NCBI GenBank assembly: GCA_965203575.1
Contig: OZ241894.1
Span: 3,658,001-3,722,000, forward strand
DNA length: 64,000 nt
Direction of reading: 5' to 3'
DNA from: Aldehydirespirator sp965203575
Lineage (GTDB): Bacteria > Actinomycetota > Acidimicrobiia > Acidimicrobiales > Aldehydirespiratoraceae
Shown in pieces: positions 17,093 to 25,275 of this stretch (position 1 is the stretch's first letter; every line of letters starts with the position of its first letter). A program made the position numbers and the translations under genes. A model generated the notes under the pieces. That model did not search any database, was not told the origin of the DNA, and was given only the letters and a program-made list of their open reading frames with translations.

Positions 17093-17371
17093 TCAGATCT
17101 GGTCGATACGGGAGAAGTTCCCTGCCGCGAACTCTGCCTCGCTCTGTGCGATCGCGGCCATCGTCTCGTCATCGGAGAGAATGTTGACAGTCTCGACCAG
17201 CGACTCGTACTCGTCGTGGGCGAGCAGCACCGCGACGGGCTTGCCGTGCCTGGTGATGGTGACCTCGCCGCCGGTGCGCACGATTTCGTCGACGACCTCG
17301 CGCAGATTGCCTCGCACGTCGGTCAGCGACAGCATCGACGATGGCGGTGCATTGTCTCTTGCCACATCCAT
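17093..17371 (-). CDS. Phd/YefM-family antitoxin, apparently orphan
   Basis: About 92 residues with the classic Phd/YefM N-terminal domain: SLTDVRGNLREVVDEI, then VTITRHGKPVAVLLAHDEYE. The C-terminus continues with an acidic toxin-binding helix. Start candidates are ATG 17371 (GGAG about 12 bases upstream) or ATG 17392. A RelE or Doc toxin normally follows directly. Here the next gene downstream is the end of the convergent P450 and no partner is found on either side, so this is an orphan or solitary regulator. Confidence 0.8.
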   Translation of the reverse strand: MDVARDNAPPSSMLSLTDVRGNLREVVDEIVRTGGEVTITRHGKPVAVLLAHDEYESLVETVNILSDDETMAAIAQSEAEFAAGNFSRIDQI

Positions 17372-17414
17372 ATCGGACTGAACTCCGTTCATCAGGCTGC
17401 GAGCGATACGTGCC

Positions 17415-18116
17415 CTAGGCAGGCTGGAGGCACCGGGAGGCGTCATCCAGGTCCGGTATGCAGCGGTCTTGCTCCCACTTCGGTTGGGGAAAGTCGTCGC
17501 TGTGTGGCAGCGCAACTCCGGCGACGGTCTGCCAGTACCAGCGCTCCGCTCTGCGGACACACACCGTGGCGGGAGCTCGGTACGGTGAGCCGCCCGCCTC
17601 CAGCCAGCGGGCTGTGCCGCCTGCCACCCAGACTCCCCACTCTCCCGTGTCGCCGTCCCTGACGACACTCGCGATCGTCCGCTGGCCCTCGCACACCAGC
17701 GGCGGCGTCGTATGGAACTCCGTCCAGCTGGACCGGTCCGGGTAGCCGCTCACGCCTGGAACGACGACTCCGTTGGACCGCGTGAGCGGATCGTTGATCG
17801 CCGGGATGCCGTTGGCCTGCTCGAACTGCGGCTGGGGATTGTTGGGCCCGTAGTCGAGCCTGTGCCCAAGCGCCGCGTGCCAGTACCAGCGCTCGGCTCG
17901 GTGGATGCTGGCCGCGAGCGGCGCGCTATAGGGCTGGCCGCCGGCGTGGAGGAGACGGGCGCTGTCATAGCCGCCGTAGTAGGGCGGTGTGTGGAATGCG
18001 CAGTAGATGTGGACGCGCCAACGCTCATCGGACTGGACCTCGTGCTGGACGACGCTCGCCCGCCAGTAGGCGGTGGCAACCCAAACCCATCCTGTGCTGA
18101 ACTGACAGAATCTCAT
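17415..18116 (-). CDS. hypothetical protein with internal tandem repeats
   Basis: A 233-residue protein of unknown function made of repeated Trp/Tyr-rich units. One unit, ARLLHAGGQPYSAP..HRAERWYW..PQPQFEQANGIPAI, recurs about 100 residues later as ARWLEAGGSPYRAP..RRAERWYW..PQPKWEQDRCIPDL. A second element FHTPP/FHTTPP is also duplicated, giving roughly two and a half repeats. There is no clear signal peptide. AGGAG lies 9 bases before the ATG. It neighbours the RCC1-like lipoprotein gene on the same strand. Confidence 0.7.
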   Translation of the reverse strand: MRFCQFSTGWVWVATAYWRASVVQHEVQSDERWRVHIYCAFHTPPYYGGYDSARLLHAGGQPYSAPLAASIHRAERWYWHAALGHRLDYGPNNPQPQFEQANGIPAINDPLTRSNGVVVPGVSGYPDRSSWTEFHTTPPLVCEGQRTIASVVRDGDTGEWGVWVAGGTARWLEAGGSPYRAPATVCVRRAERWYWQTVAGVALPHSDDFPQPKWEQDRCIPDLDDASRCLQPA

Positions 18117-18248
18117 AAGCAGCTCCTAAGCAACGATCATTTTCATAGCATACCAGATAGAACGGCAGCGGCGACAGGGGGCCTGAGCGACATGGGGTCC
18201 TCATCACCGGCGCGGCGGGCATGCTCGGCCGCAAGCCGACGAGAACGA

Positions 18249-19415
18249 CTAGCTCGGAGAGAAGCTTCCCCAGCAGGCCATGGCACCGTCGGACGTGATG
18301 GCACAGCCATAGAGCGGGCCGGCAACAATGGACTCGTAGGTGCCGGTGGGGACGTCGGTTTGCTCGAAGAGGTGGTTCCCCCAACAGGCCAGGGTCCCGT
18401 CGGACGCGATTGCGCAACTGTGGGACCAGCCCGCAGCCAGATCCTTGTAGGTGCCTGCTGGCGGCTCGGCCTGTCCGAATTCGTTGTCTCCCCAGCAGGC
18501 CAGGGTCCCGTCGGACGCGATGGCACAGCTATGGAGCCCGTCAACGGCGATGGCTGTATAGGTTCCCGCAGGCGCGTTGGTCTGGCCTTGGATGTTGCGG
18601 CCCCAGCAGGCCAGGGTGCCGTCGGACGCGATCGCGCAGCTGTGTCCTCGGTCTCCTCCGCCTAAGGCGACGGCTGTATAGGTTCCCGCAGGCGCGTTGG
18701 TCTGGCCTTGGATGTTGCGGCCCCAGCAGGCCAGGGTGCCGTCGGACGCGATCGCGCAGCTGTGTCCTCGGTCTCCTCCGCCTAAGGCGACGGCTGTATA
18801 GGTTCCCGCAGGCGCGTTGGTCTGGCCTTGGATGTTGCGGCCCCAGCAGGCCAGGGTGCCGTCGGACGCGATGGCGCAGTTGTGAGATGCGCCCACTGCG
18901 AGGGCTACATAGGTGCCCGCAGGCGGGTCGGTGTGCCCGTAGTCCCGCACGTAGGGGTTGTGTCCCCAGCAGGCGAGTGTGCCGTCAGACGCTATGGCAC
19001 AGGTGTGGAACATCTCGGCGGACTCGACGGCTGTGTAGGTGCCTGCGGGCGCGTCGGTCTGGCCGTATGCGTTGTCTCCCCAGCAGACGATGCCGCCGCC
19101 AGTCTCGATGGCACAGCTATGGTCTCGGCCCGCCGCGACGGCCTTGAAGGCGCCGGTCGGTGCGTCGGTCTGGCCGTATGCGTTGTCTCCCCAGCAGGTG
19201 ATGCTGCTGTCGGCTTCGATGGCGCAGCTGTGACGGGGTCCGGCGTCCAGAGGCTTGTCGGCGCGCCCGCTCTCGGCGGGCTCGTCAGACCCGCATGCGA
19301 AAGCGACCAGGGCCAGCGCGACGACCAGCGTCACCATCGGTGTCGCACGGCGCGCCCCACCGCGGCTCACTGCGCTGGGTTTCCTGTGACGCGCTCTGAC
19401 ATAAGGCCTTCCCAT
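18249..19415 (-). CDS. RCC1-like repeat lipoprotein
   Basis: A 388-residue secreted lipoprotein. A hydrophobic segment at about residues 27-41 ends in the lipobox VAFAC. The rest is eight complete and one partial repeat of about 38-40 residues with the consensus HSCAIASDGTLACWGxNxxGQ, the RCC1/BLIP-II type beta-propeller blade. Each repeat carries two cysteines (CAI and CWG) that could form one disulphide per blade. Repeats 4-6 are identical at protein level and nearly so in DNA. Such cell-surface propellers often mediate binding; the ligand is unknown. Confidence 0.85.
   Translation of the reverse strand: MGRPYVRARHRKPSAVSRGGARRATPMVTLVVALALVAFACGSDEPAESGRADKPLDAGPRHSCAIEADSSITCWGDNAYGQTDAPTGAFKAVAAGRDHSCAIETGGGIVCWGDNAYGQTDAPAGTYTAVESAEMFHTCAIASDGTLACWGHNPYVRDYGHTDPPAGTYVALAVGASHNCAIASDGTLACWGRNIQGQTNAPAGTYTAVALGGGDRGHSCAIASDGTLACWGRNIQGQTNAPAGTYTAVALGGGDRGHSCAIASDGTLACWGRNIQGQTNAPAGTYTAIAVDGLHSCAIASDGTLACWGDNEFGQAEPPAGTYKDLAAGWSHSCAIASDGTLACWGNHLFEQTDVPTGTYESIVAGPLYGCAITSDGAMACWGSFSPS
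18552..18871 (-). repeat. perfect 120-bp tandem repeat within the RCC1-like gene
   Basis: The sequence from 18552 repeats with an exact 120-base period for about 2.7 copies with no mismatches seen, encoding three identical beta-propeller blades of 40 residues. Identity at the DNA level means recent unequal crossover or slippage, so copy number may vary between strains. Confidence 0.92.
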
Positions 19416-19763
19416 CGTCCTGTTGGATGTCCGAGACCGGTCATTTGTTGCATGACGAGCCGCCTTGGTTGCAACTCGGATAATAGGGATCCGCTAGAGA
19501 GTCGTCGCTTCGGTTGTCCGTAGGATGTCCGGCGCTAGTCACTTGTTGCAGGAAGTTCGCGGACTGCTTGGAATCGAAGACTTGGCGAGAACGCCCTAGC
19601 TGCTGGCCAACGCCACCATGGTGTAGTCGTTTGTAATACAGTAAGACGGCGTCGTGCTGGTAGTCCCCCTCGCTCCGGCCGAGTCGGGCGACCGGAGCCA
19701 GTGCAGACCCATCGGCTGCTATGTCGCATCCGAACACTTGGCGGCCCGCTACCGGGAGGATCG
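19416..19763. repeat. non-coding stretch with an imperfect 28-bp direct repeat
   Basis: No credible gene is present. Two copies of a 28-base sequence lie at 19425-19452 and 19523-19550, matching at 22 of 28 positions: both begin GGATGTCCG and end GTCAxTTGTTGCA, 98 bases apart. The reading frames crossing the region have no ribosome-binding site or recognisable protein. Confidence 0.55.
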
Positions 19764-20000
19764 ATGAACGACAGCGACATGACCCCAGAAGAGGAGCACG
19801 AGTTCTACGGCCGGCCCGAGAACCAGCTGCCTCAGGGACCGGCGCGGCGCCGCAAGCAGCGCATGACCGACCCGGTGCCCGTGCGGTTCCCTCCTGAGAT
19901 GCTCGAACGGGTCAAGGCGGCCGCTGACGCGGACGACCGTTCTGTGTCGTCATGGATCCGCCGGGCCGTCGATTTCTCGCTCCAGGCCCAGCAAACCTGA
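19764..20000 (+). CDS. CopG/ribbon-helix-helix small protein
   Basis: A 78-residue protein preceded by GGGAGGA. The C-terminal half DPVPVRFPPEMLERVKAAAD followed by RSVSSWIRRAVDFSL is a ribbon-helix-helix DNA-binding domain as in CopG-like antitoxins and regulators. The N-terminal half is polar (EEEHEFYGRPENQLPQG). No toxin gene is adjacent, so it may be an orphan antitoxin or a small repressor. Confidence 0.72.
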   Translation: MNDSDMTPEEEHEFYGRPENQLPQGPARRRKQRMTDPVPVRFPPEMLERVKAAADADDRSVSSWIRRAVDFSLQAQQT

Positions 20001-20062
20001 CCCGCGTCTACCAGGGCTGCCCATTCTGGCCTCGGTGATCCGTCGTATCCCGTTCAGCGCGG

Positions 20063-20862
20063 TCAGGGGGTGGTGGTTCGGGCTAGGAACTGTTCGAGGT
20101 GGGCGGTGAGGACCTCGGGCTGGTCGATGGGGATGAGGGTGCGGCTGTCGTCGACCTACACCAGCTCGGCGTTGTCGAAGTGCTCGGCGAGGCGCACGGC
20201 GCGCTCGGGCGGCATCAGCTTCTCCTCGCGAGCCCACACGATGAGCACGGGGCCGTCGAAGGCGCGCTGCTGTTCGGCCCATTCGAGCAGTTGCGCCTTG
20301 CCGGGGACGCTGCGGAGGTACTTGTCGAGGTCGCGCCGCACTCTGGGGTTGTGGCGCAGCGGCTCGATCAGGCTCATGAACTGGTCGTTGGGGAGGCGCT
20401 TCTTGGTGAGCGCCCCGCAGGTGAACGGCAGGTGCCTGATCAGGCGGGGGCGCAGGAGCTGCGCGGTGAGGAAGGTGCCGCCGGGCAGTGACGCGTTGAG
20501 GCACAGCAGCCGGCCGGGGATGCCGGGCGGGTAGTTGTCGAAGGCCTCGCAGGACACCAGCACCAGGCTGCCGACGCGGTCCGAGCCGCCGGGGGCGACC
20601 ACGAGCTGGGCGCCGCCCCAGTCGTTGCACACCAGCGTCACGTCGCGCAGGTCGAGTTCGACGAGGAAGCCGGCGATCATACGGGCGAGCGACTCGAGAC
20701 TGAGGTCGGCGTCGTCGGGCATGGGTGTGCGGTGGGCGCCGAAGGGCAGTTCGGGCACGATGCAGCGGTAGCGGTCCCGCAGCCCGGCGACGACGGGGTC
20801 CCACAGCGTGCCGTTGGTCAGGACCCGTGCAGCAGGACGACCATCGCCCTAAGCATCCTCAT
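20063..20862 (-). pseudogene. haloalkane-dehalogenase-like alpha/beta hydrolase, broken
   Basis: The reverse strand encodes an alpha/beta hydrolase in pieces. The N-terminus RAMVVLLHG runs into a stop, but a one-base shift at about 20827 continues as LTNGTLWDPVVAGLRDRY and the main body (20758-20156). The nucleophile elbow CNDWGGAQ has Asp instead of Ser, as in haloalkane dehalogenases. An in-frame TAG at 20156-20158 then interrupts the C-terminus, which continues in the same frame as VDDSRTLIPIDQPEVLTAHL to a natural stop at 20063. One frameshift plus one nonsense codon in an otherwise recognisable protein indicates decay, unless both are sequencing errors. Confidence 0.78.
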
Positions 20863-21085
20863 CGGGTTCGGACCCCGCTAGTCGTCGAGACGGACCCCCC
20901 ATCACCAGCAGACCGGCCACCAACCGAGCCGTCCCGCCTCGACGGTAGCGCCCCACCCGTATCAGGGCCGAGTGCAGAGGAGTCGGTTGCTCGCCTTCCC
21001 CCGAGAGCCAGGACATCTGCCTCGAAGTACTGTGTCGCATTGTTTGCTGCCGCCTTCGAAGGCACGGCAGGAAGGAGAACCTGGC

Positions 21086-21907
21086 ATGCAGAGCGAATCG
21101 TCGCGTTCGGGGCAGAGCACGGAGTCCCAACGACTAAGCAAGTACTCACGGCGAGCAGAGCCCATCATGCTGGTGCTGGCAATTGCCAGCGTGCCGTTGT
21201 TCTTGTTGGAGCATCGGTATTGGCTCGCGGCTGCTGCGGGCTGGGTCGTGGTAGCTGTTTTCTCCGCAGACCTCGTCATTCGTGTTGTGCTTGTTGACGG
21301 TTCAAGACGCAGCTACTTGATCCGTCACTGGTACGACGTGGCCATCGTCGTGCTGTCACTGTTGCCAATCGCTCGTCCGCTCAGGGCTCTACGAGCATTG
21401 CCGTTGCTTCGTGGTCTACGAGCATTCATGGCCGCTCACAAGGCAGCCGCAACCCTGAGCCGGGGCTGGAAGAGCCTGCACGGCAAGGCGCTCATTGTCT
21501 CGAGCGCAGCCTTATCCACGGTGGCGGTGCTGGCAGTCTACGAAGCAGAGCACGCAGCCGGAGGCAGCATCGACTCCTTGGAGGACGCCTTGTGGTGGGC
21601 GGCCACCACGGTAACGACAGTCGGCTACGGAGATCTAAGTCCGGACACCACCGCAGCACGCGGAGCCGCAGTGGTTCTGATGGTTTGTGGAGTCTCGCTG
21701 TTCGGTCTATTGACTGCGAACGTGTCAGCGAAGTTCCTCAAGAACGATGCGCTGCTGGCCTACGAGCAGCTTGCGGACCTGGTCGGAGCAGGTCAGCCAT
21801 GCCCCAACTGTGGACACACGTCTTCGCTCCGCGTCAACGACGAAGTCAGCGGCTCAGCGGACGTGACAGCGAACGCTGAGCCAGCCGAGACTGCTTCCGA
21901 GAGCTAG
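21086..21907 (+). CDS. voltage-gated-type potassium channel subunit
   Basis: A 273-residue integral membrane protein of the Kv/KvAP class. S1-S4-like hydrophobic segments lie at about residues 27-120, with a short arginine-bearing S4 region (RPLRALRALPLLRGLRAF). The pore helix and selectivity filter TVTTVGYGDLS are at about residue 180, followed by S6. After S6 there is a short cytoplasmic tail with a CPNCGH half zinc-ribbon, unusual for this family. GAAGGAGAA precedes the ATG at 21086; longer upstream reading has no support. Confidence 0.9.
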   Translation: MQSESSRSGQSTESQRLSKYSRRAEPIMLVLAIASVPLFLLEHRYWLAAAAGWVVVAVFSADLVIRVVLVDGSRRSYLIRHWYDVAIVVLSLLPIARPLRALRALPLLRGLRAFMAAHKAAATLSRGWKSLHGKALIVSSAALSTVAVLAVYEAEHAAGGSIDSLEDALWWAATTVTTVGYGDLSPDTTAARGAAVVLMVCGVSLFGLLTANVSAKFLKNDALLAYEQLADLVGAGQPCPNCGHTSSLRVNDEVSGSADVTANAEPAETASES

Positions 21908-21941
21908 TGCGCGGCAACGATGCGGCTCGTGCCCGCCGGTT

Positions 21942-22714
21942 TCAAGTGATAGCTGCTATCTGCTCGGCCACTTGCTGGGCGAGCAGGGGTGGCACCGAGT
22001 TCCCAATCTGGGCCTGCACCGATGGACGTCGACCCACGAATGAGAAGTCATCAGGGAACGTGAATAGTCGCCTGAGTTCTGGAACGCGGAGGCGTCGGTT
22101 GTCCCAGTGAAATGGCCCGACGTTCGGTCCGGGGTGGGCAGGGATGGTTGGAGACGGCCTGCTGGGATCGAGCTTCAACAGGAACGACCAGTAACGAGAC
22201 CTCCATCTGAAGAGAGGCTCGGGATAGCCCCGCTCTGCAGTGAAGAACAAGTAGTTGTCGCCGGGAGGCACCTGGGGAAGAAGGTCCCCCCATTGCCCAC
22301 GCACGGTTTCCTCTGGCTCGGCAGTGGTGACGAGCCCATCAAGCGCTTCGCCGACCGTAGTGTGGGGAAGCGATCCGCCACCCGTCTTCCGGCGCTCCCA
22401 GCGACCAAAATGCGTGGGGCTAGGCAGATCAGGGAGTCTCTCGCGCTTACGGCATCCCACCATGAACAGCCTCGGTCGCGCCTGGGGCACGCCGAAGTCC
22501 GCAGCTATCAGCACCTCCCATCTGAACTGGTAGCCAGCTGATTCAACTTCAGACAGGAGCCGCTTGAAGGCTGGCCTGCTCGCCTTGTTGTTGAATGTGA
22601 GAGCGTAGACGTTTTCCAAGATGAAGAACCGTGGCCTTACCTGCGAGAGCACTCGGGTGTACGCCTGAAGGAGGCTCGCAGCACGATCAACTCCCTCACG
22701 CTTCCAGTCGAGCC
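21942..22714 (-). pseudogene. cytosine-5 DNA methyltransferase, 3' fragment (split by IS21)
   Basis: C-terminal two thirds of an m5C methyltransferase: motif VI FFILENVYAL, motif VIII ADFGVPQARPRLFMVG, and motifs IX-X LRRLFTFPDDF and QIGNSVPPLLAQQVAEQI. The fragment continues upstream of its first ATG to the IS boundary as LDWKREGVDRAASLLQAYTR. Joining it to the 5' fragment at 25276-25636 with one copy of the 6-bp duplication gives a single frame of 376 codons. In the original gene this would methylate host DNA for the adjoining helicase-based defence locus. As it stands the protein cannot be made whole. Confidence 0.93.
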
Positions 22715-22734
22715 TGTCAATGGCCAGTGGGATC

Positions 22735-22826
22735 TGCCCAGTGGCGGACAGCAGAACTGCCCGGTGGCGGACAGCAGAGTTGCCCAGTCGTGGCCAACAG
22801 AACTGCCCGGTGGCGGACAGCAGAGT
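22735..22826 (+). repeat. IS21 left-end subterminal repeats
   Basis: Four consecutive 23-base units starting TGCCC(A/G)GTGGCGGACAGCAG at 22735, 22758, 22781 and 22804; the third unit is more divergent. These match the repeated transposase-binding sites of IS21-family ends. Confidence 0.8.
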
Positions 22827-22836
22827 TGCCCACAGT

Positions 22837-23601
22837 TCAGTTGGTCAGTGGCGTCACCCCCTTTCCGGCGGTGGCTTGGGTGAGGCGGATGCTGTCGCCG
22901 GCGGTGAGCACGACGTGGGCGTGGTGCATGAGCCGGTCGACGGTGGCGTTGGCGATGGTCTTGGGCATGAGCTCGTCGAAGCCGGCCGGGTGAAGGTTGC
23001 TGGAGAGGGCGATGGAGCGTTTCTCGTAGGCGGCGTCCACGACGCGGTAGAGCGCCTCGGCGGTGTCGGTGGTGACCGGCAACAGTCCGATGTCGTCGAT
23101 CACGATGACGTCGGCGCGCATGATGCGTCGGATGGCTTTGGCTGCGGTGTCGTCGGCGCTGTGGCGGCGCACGAGCGCTCCGAGGTGCTCGAGACTGAAC
23201 CAGGTGATCTTGTGGCCGGCGTCGACGGCGGCGTGGCCGAGCGCTTCACAGAAGTGGGTCTTGCCGGTGCCTGATGGTCCGCACACGACGAGGTTCTCGT
23301 GGCGTTCGATCCACTCCAGGGTGCGCAGCGCCCGCTGGGTCGGCGCCGGGATCGATGACACGGTCTCGTCCCAGGCGTCGAAGGTCTTGCCGGTGGGGAA
23401 CCCGGCCGCTTTGCGGCGGCTGTTGATGGAGGATGCTTGGCGGCCGGCGAGTTCCTCGGCCAGCAGCGCCTTGACTGCTTCGGCTGGGTCCCACCTTTGA
23501 GCCTTGGCGGTGGCCAGCAGGTCCGCCGCGGTGCGCCGCATGTGCGGCAGTCGGAGCTCTCGCAACAAGTAGACGACTTCGTCGATCGGTGTTGGGTTCA
23601 T
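22837..23601 (-). CDS. istB: IS21 helper ATPase IstB
   Basis: A 254-residue AAA+ protein of the DnaC/IstB family that assists transposition. Walker A is VVCGPSGTGKTHF (about residue 100) and Walker B is VIVIDDIGLLP. The N-terminal region RELRLPHMRRTAADLLATA is the typical IstB start. Its ATG overlaps the istA stop (ATGA). Confidence 0.95.
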   Translation of the reverse strand: MNPTPIDEVVYLLRELRLPHMRRTAADLLATAKAQRWDPAEAVKALLAEELAGRQASSINSRRKAAGFPTGKTFDAWDETVSSIPAPTQRALRTLEWIERHENLVVCGPSGTGKTHFCEALGHAAVDAGHKITWFSLEHLGALVRRHSADDTAAKAIRRIMRADVIVIDDIGLLPVTTDTAEALYRVVDAAYEKRSIALSSNLHPAGFDELMPKTIANATVDRLMHHAHVVLTAGDSIRLTQATAGKGVTPLTN

Positions 23602-25082
23602 CGGTCGCCTCCGAGGCGACCCCAGGCGGCGGTGCCGGACTGCAGCGAGTGCACGTCATCGGCGCGTCGGCGTTGTCGGGGCGGGTGAGCCTCCAGGATC
23701 GAGGCCAGGTCGCCGTCTGCGAAGCGGCCGAAGGTCGCGGCGTGGCCGAGCGCCCAATCAACGCGCACCTGGCCGTGGAGTCGGGCAAGGGTGACGGCTT
23801 GGGCCATCTTGACCTTCATGCGGCCCGTGCCCGCCGCGGCGGCCTCGACCAGCCAGGTGCGAGCGCCCTCGCCGAGCGCAAGGAACTCGGCCTCGGCCGC
23901 GCTCACCGGTCTTGGACGCCGCGCCAGGGGTCCAGCCGGGCGTGGCGGGTAGTGGGCGTCGTCGATCATCGGATGCCCCGGTGTCGAGCGCCGGTGGCGG
24001 GCCACCTCGACGGGTCCTGACGATGCGCAGTGCACGACGACGACCTGGTCGCCGTCGACGCGCACCCACACCGTCTCGTCCGCGAGGGTGTGCGGGACCG
24101 AGTAGGTCACCCCGCCGAAGCTGATCGTGGAGCTCCAAGTGACCTTGCGGGTCTCCCCCAGCGCCGCCGTGTAGGGGGCCTCGGGCAGCGTGTGCAGCCG
24201 GTGCCGTTCCTCGGTGAGCATCTCCGCTGGCGGCCGTCGGGTCACCCGATGGACCCGGGCGTTCACCTCCGCGGTGAACGCCTCGCAGGCCTCGACCAGC
24301 TCGGCCCAGTCGGTGTAGTCGCCGCGCAGGTTCGCGTCGGTTGGCACCAAGTCGGCCTTGGCGATCCGCACCGTCGCCTCTGACCCGCCCTTGGACTCCG
24401 GATCAGCCGGCACGCACGTCGCCACCGTGATCCCATAATGGGTGCCGACCGCGACGATCTGCGGATGGCGCACCGCGATCCCAGCGACATGGTCGATCGT
24501 GACGGTGCGCTCGTTGTCGGTCAACCAATACGTCGGAGCGCCGCCGAAGGCTCGCATCGCCCGATCCACACAGCCAACCACCGTGGGCAGGGTGCGGTCC
24601 CAGCACGGCACCACCACCCGGAACCTCGACCACGCCAGCCACGCACAGAACAGACTCGTCCTTCGGCCCGCGATGACCGGGCCCGCGCCCCAGTCCCACT
24701 GCGCCCACATCCCAGGCTCAGGGATCCAGGGCCGATACACCCGCCGCCGGCCACGGCGATGGTTGGCCTTCACCTCCGCCACCGCCCGGCGCACCGTGCG
24801 CTCCGAACCGGTGTAACCCAACGCAGCGAGCTTGTCGAAGGCCCGATCGGCACGGATCTTGGCGTGGGACCGCTCGACCCACTCCTCGATCTTCGGCAGC
24901 CACGGATCGATGATCCGCTCCCTGCGCCGGGGCCCGGCTTCGACCAGCTCGCCGGCGTCGCGCATAGCGACATAACGGGCCACGGTGTGATGAGACACGC
25001 CGGCCAACTCGCCGGCATCGCGCAACGACCCAGTGAGGTCGAATGCTTCCAACATGTTCATGATTTCCTCGCGAGACTTCAC
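23598..25082 (-). CDS. istA: IS21 transposase IstA
   Basis: A 494-residue DDE transposase. The N-terminal helix-turn-helix is SLRDAGELAGVSHHTVARYV. Catalytic residues appear in QWDWGAGPVI (first Asp), TYWLTDNERTV (second Asp) and DPESKGGSEATV (Glu). The C-terminal beta-barrel region contains FGGVTYSVPHTL. The GTG at 25082 is chosen because AGGAGGAGCAA stands immediately before it; the frame is open up to 25142. Confidence 0.94.
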   Translation of the reverse strand: MKSREEIMNMLEAFDLTGSLRDAGELAGVSHHTVARYVAMRDAGELVEAGPRRRERIIDPWLPKIEEWVERSHAKIRADRAFDKLAALGYTGSERTVRRAVAEVKANHRRGRRRVYRPWIPEPGMWAQWDWGAGPVIAGRRTSLFCAWLAWSRFRVVVPCWDRTLPTVVGCVDRAMRAFGGAPTYWLTDNERTVTIDHVAGIAVRHPQIVAVGTHYGITVATCVPADPESKGGSEATVRIAKADLVPTDANLRGDYTDWAELVEACEAFTAEVNARVHRVTRRPPAEMLTEERHRLHTLPEAPYTAALGETRKVTWSSTISFGGVTYSVPHTLADETVWVRVDGDQVVVVHCASSGPVEVARHRRSTPGHPMIDDAHYPPRPAGPLARRPRPVSAAEAEFLALGEGARTWLVEAAAAGTGRMKVKMAQAVTLARLHGQVRVDWALGHAATFGRFADGDLASILEAHPPRQRRRADDVHSLQSGTAAWGRLGGDR

Positions 25083-25182
25083 TTGCTCCTCCTGCTCGAT
25101 GGCCACTGTCGTGGTGACCGGCCATTCGAGTAGGAGGAGCACCCCGCCGCGGTGGACCCCGACGGGAAACGGACTTCAACGT

Positions 25183-25275
25183 GGGCAACTCTGTTGGCCG
25201 CCGCTGGGCAGATTTGTTGGCCGCCAGCGGGCAGCTACATGGCCGCCACTGGGCAGGATCTCATGGCCGCCGACA
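25183..25275 (-). repeat. IS21 right-end subterminal repeats
   Basis: Read inward on the reverse strand, three 22-23-base units of the form TGCCC-N2-CGGCGGCCAACA follow the TGTC terminus, mirroring the left-end array in inverted orientation. Confidence 0.78.

Larger units (their letters stand above)
22715..25275 (-). mobile_element. IS21-family insertion sequence (2,561 bp)
   Basis: Carries istA and istB overlapping by four bases. Both outer ends read TGTC followed by related sequence (TGTCAATGGCCAGTGG at the left, TGTCGGCGGCCATGAG at the right read inward), then arrays of about 23-base subterminal repeats. It is flanked by the 6-base direct repeat CGAGCC (22709-22714 and 25276-25281), the target duplication expected of this family. 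The host is an m5C methyltransferase gene. Both element genes are intact, so the insertion looks recent. Confidence 0.95.

Noticed and set aside
18552..18871. Regular tandem repeats resembling a CRISPR-like array
   Set aside because: The repeats are contiguous 120-base units without spacers and encode identical beta-propeller blades in frame on the reverse strand.
19441..19780. Short reverse-strand reading frames between the RCC1-like gene and the RHH gene
   Set aside because: No ribosome-binding sites, no recognisable domain and low-quality composition; treated as non-coding.
20820..20835. TGA in the alpha/beta hydrolase as a second selenocysteine codon
   Set aside because: The protein resumes in a different frame (one base missing), no cysteine is expected there and no SECIS-like hairpin follows; it is a frameshift.
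22735..22826. 23-bp direct repeats as an iteron/CRISPR candidate
   Set aside because: They lie at the terminus of the IS21 element, are mirrored at the other end, and match IS21 transposase-binding repeats.
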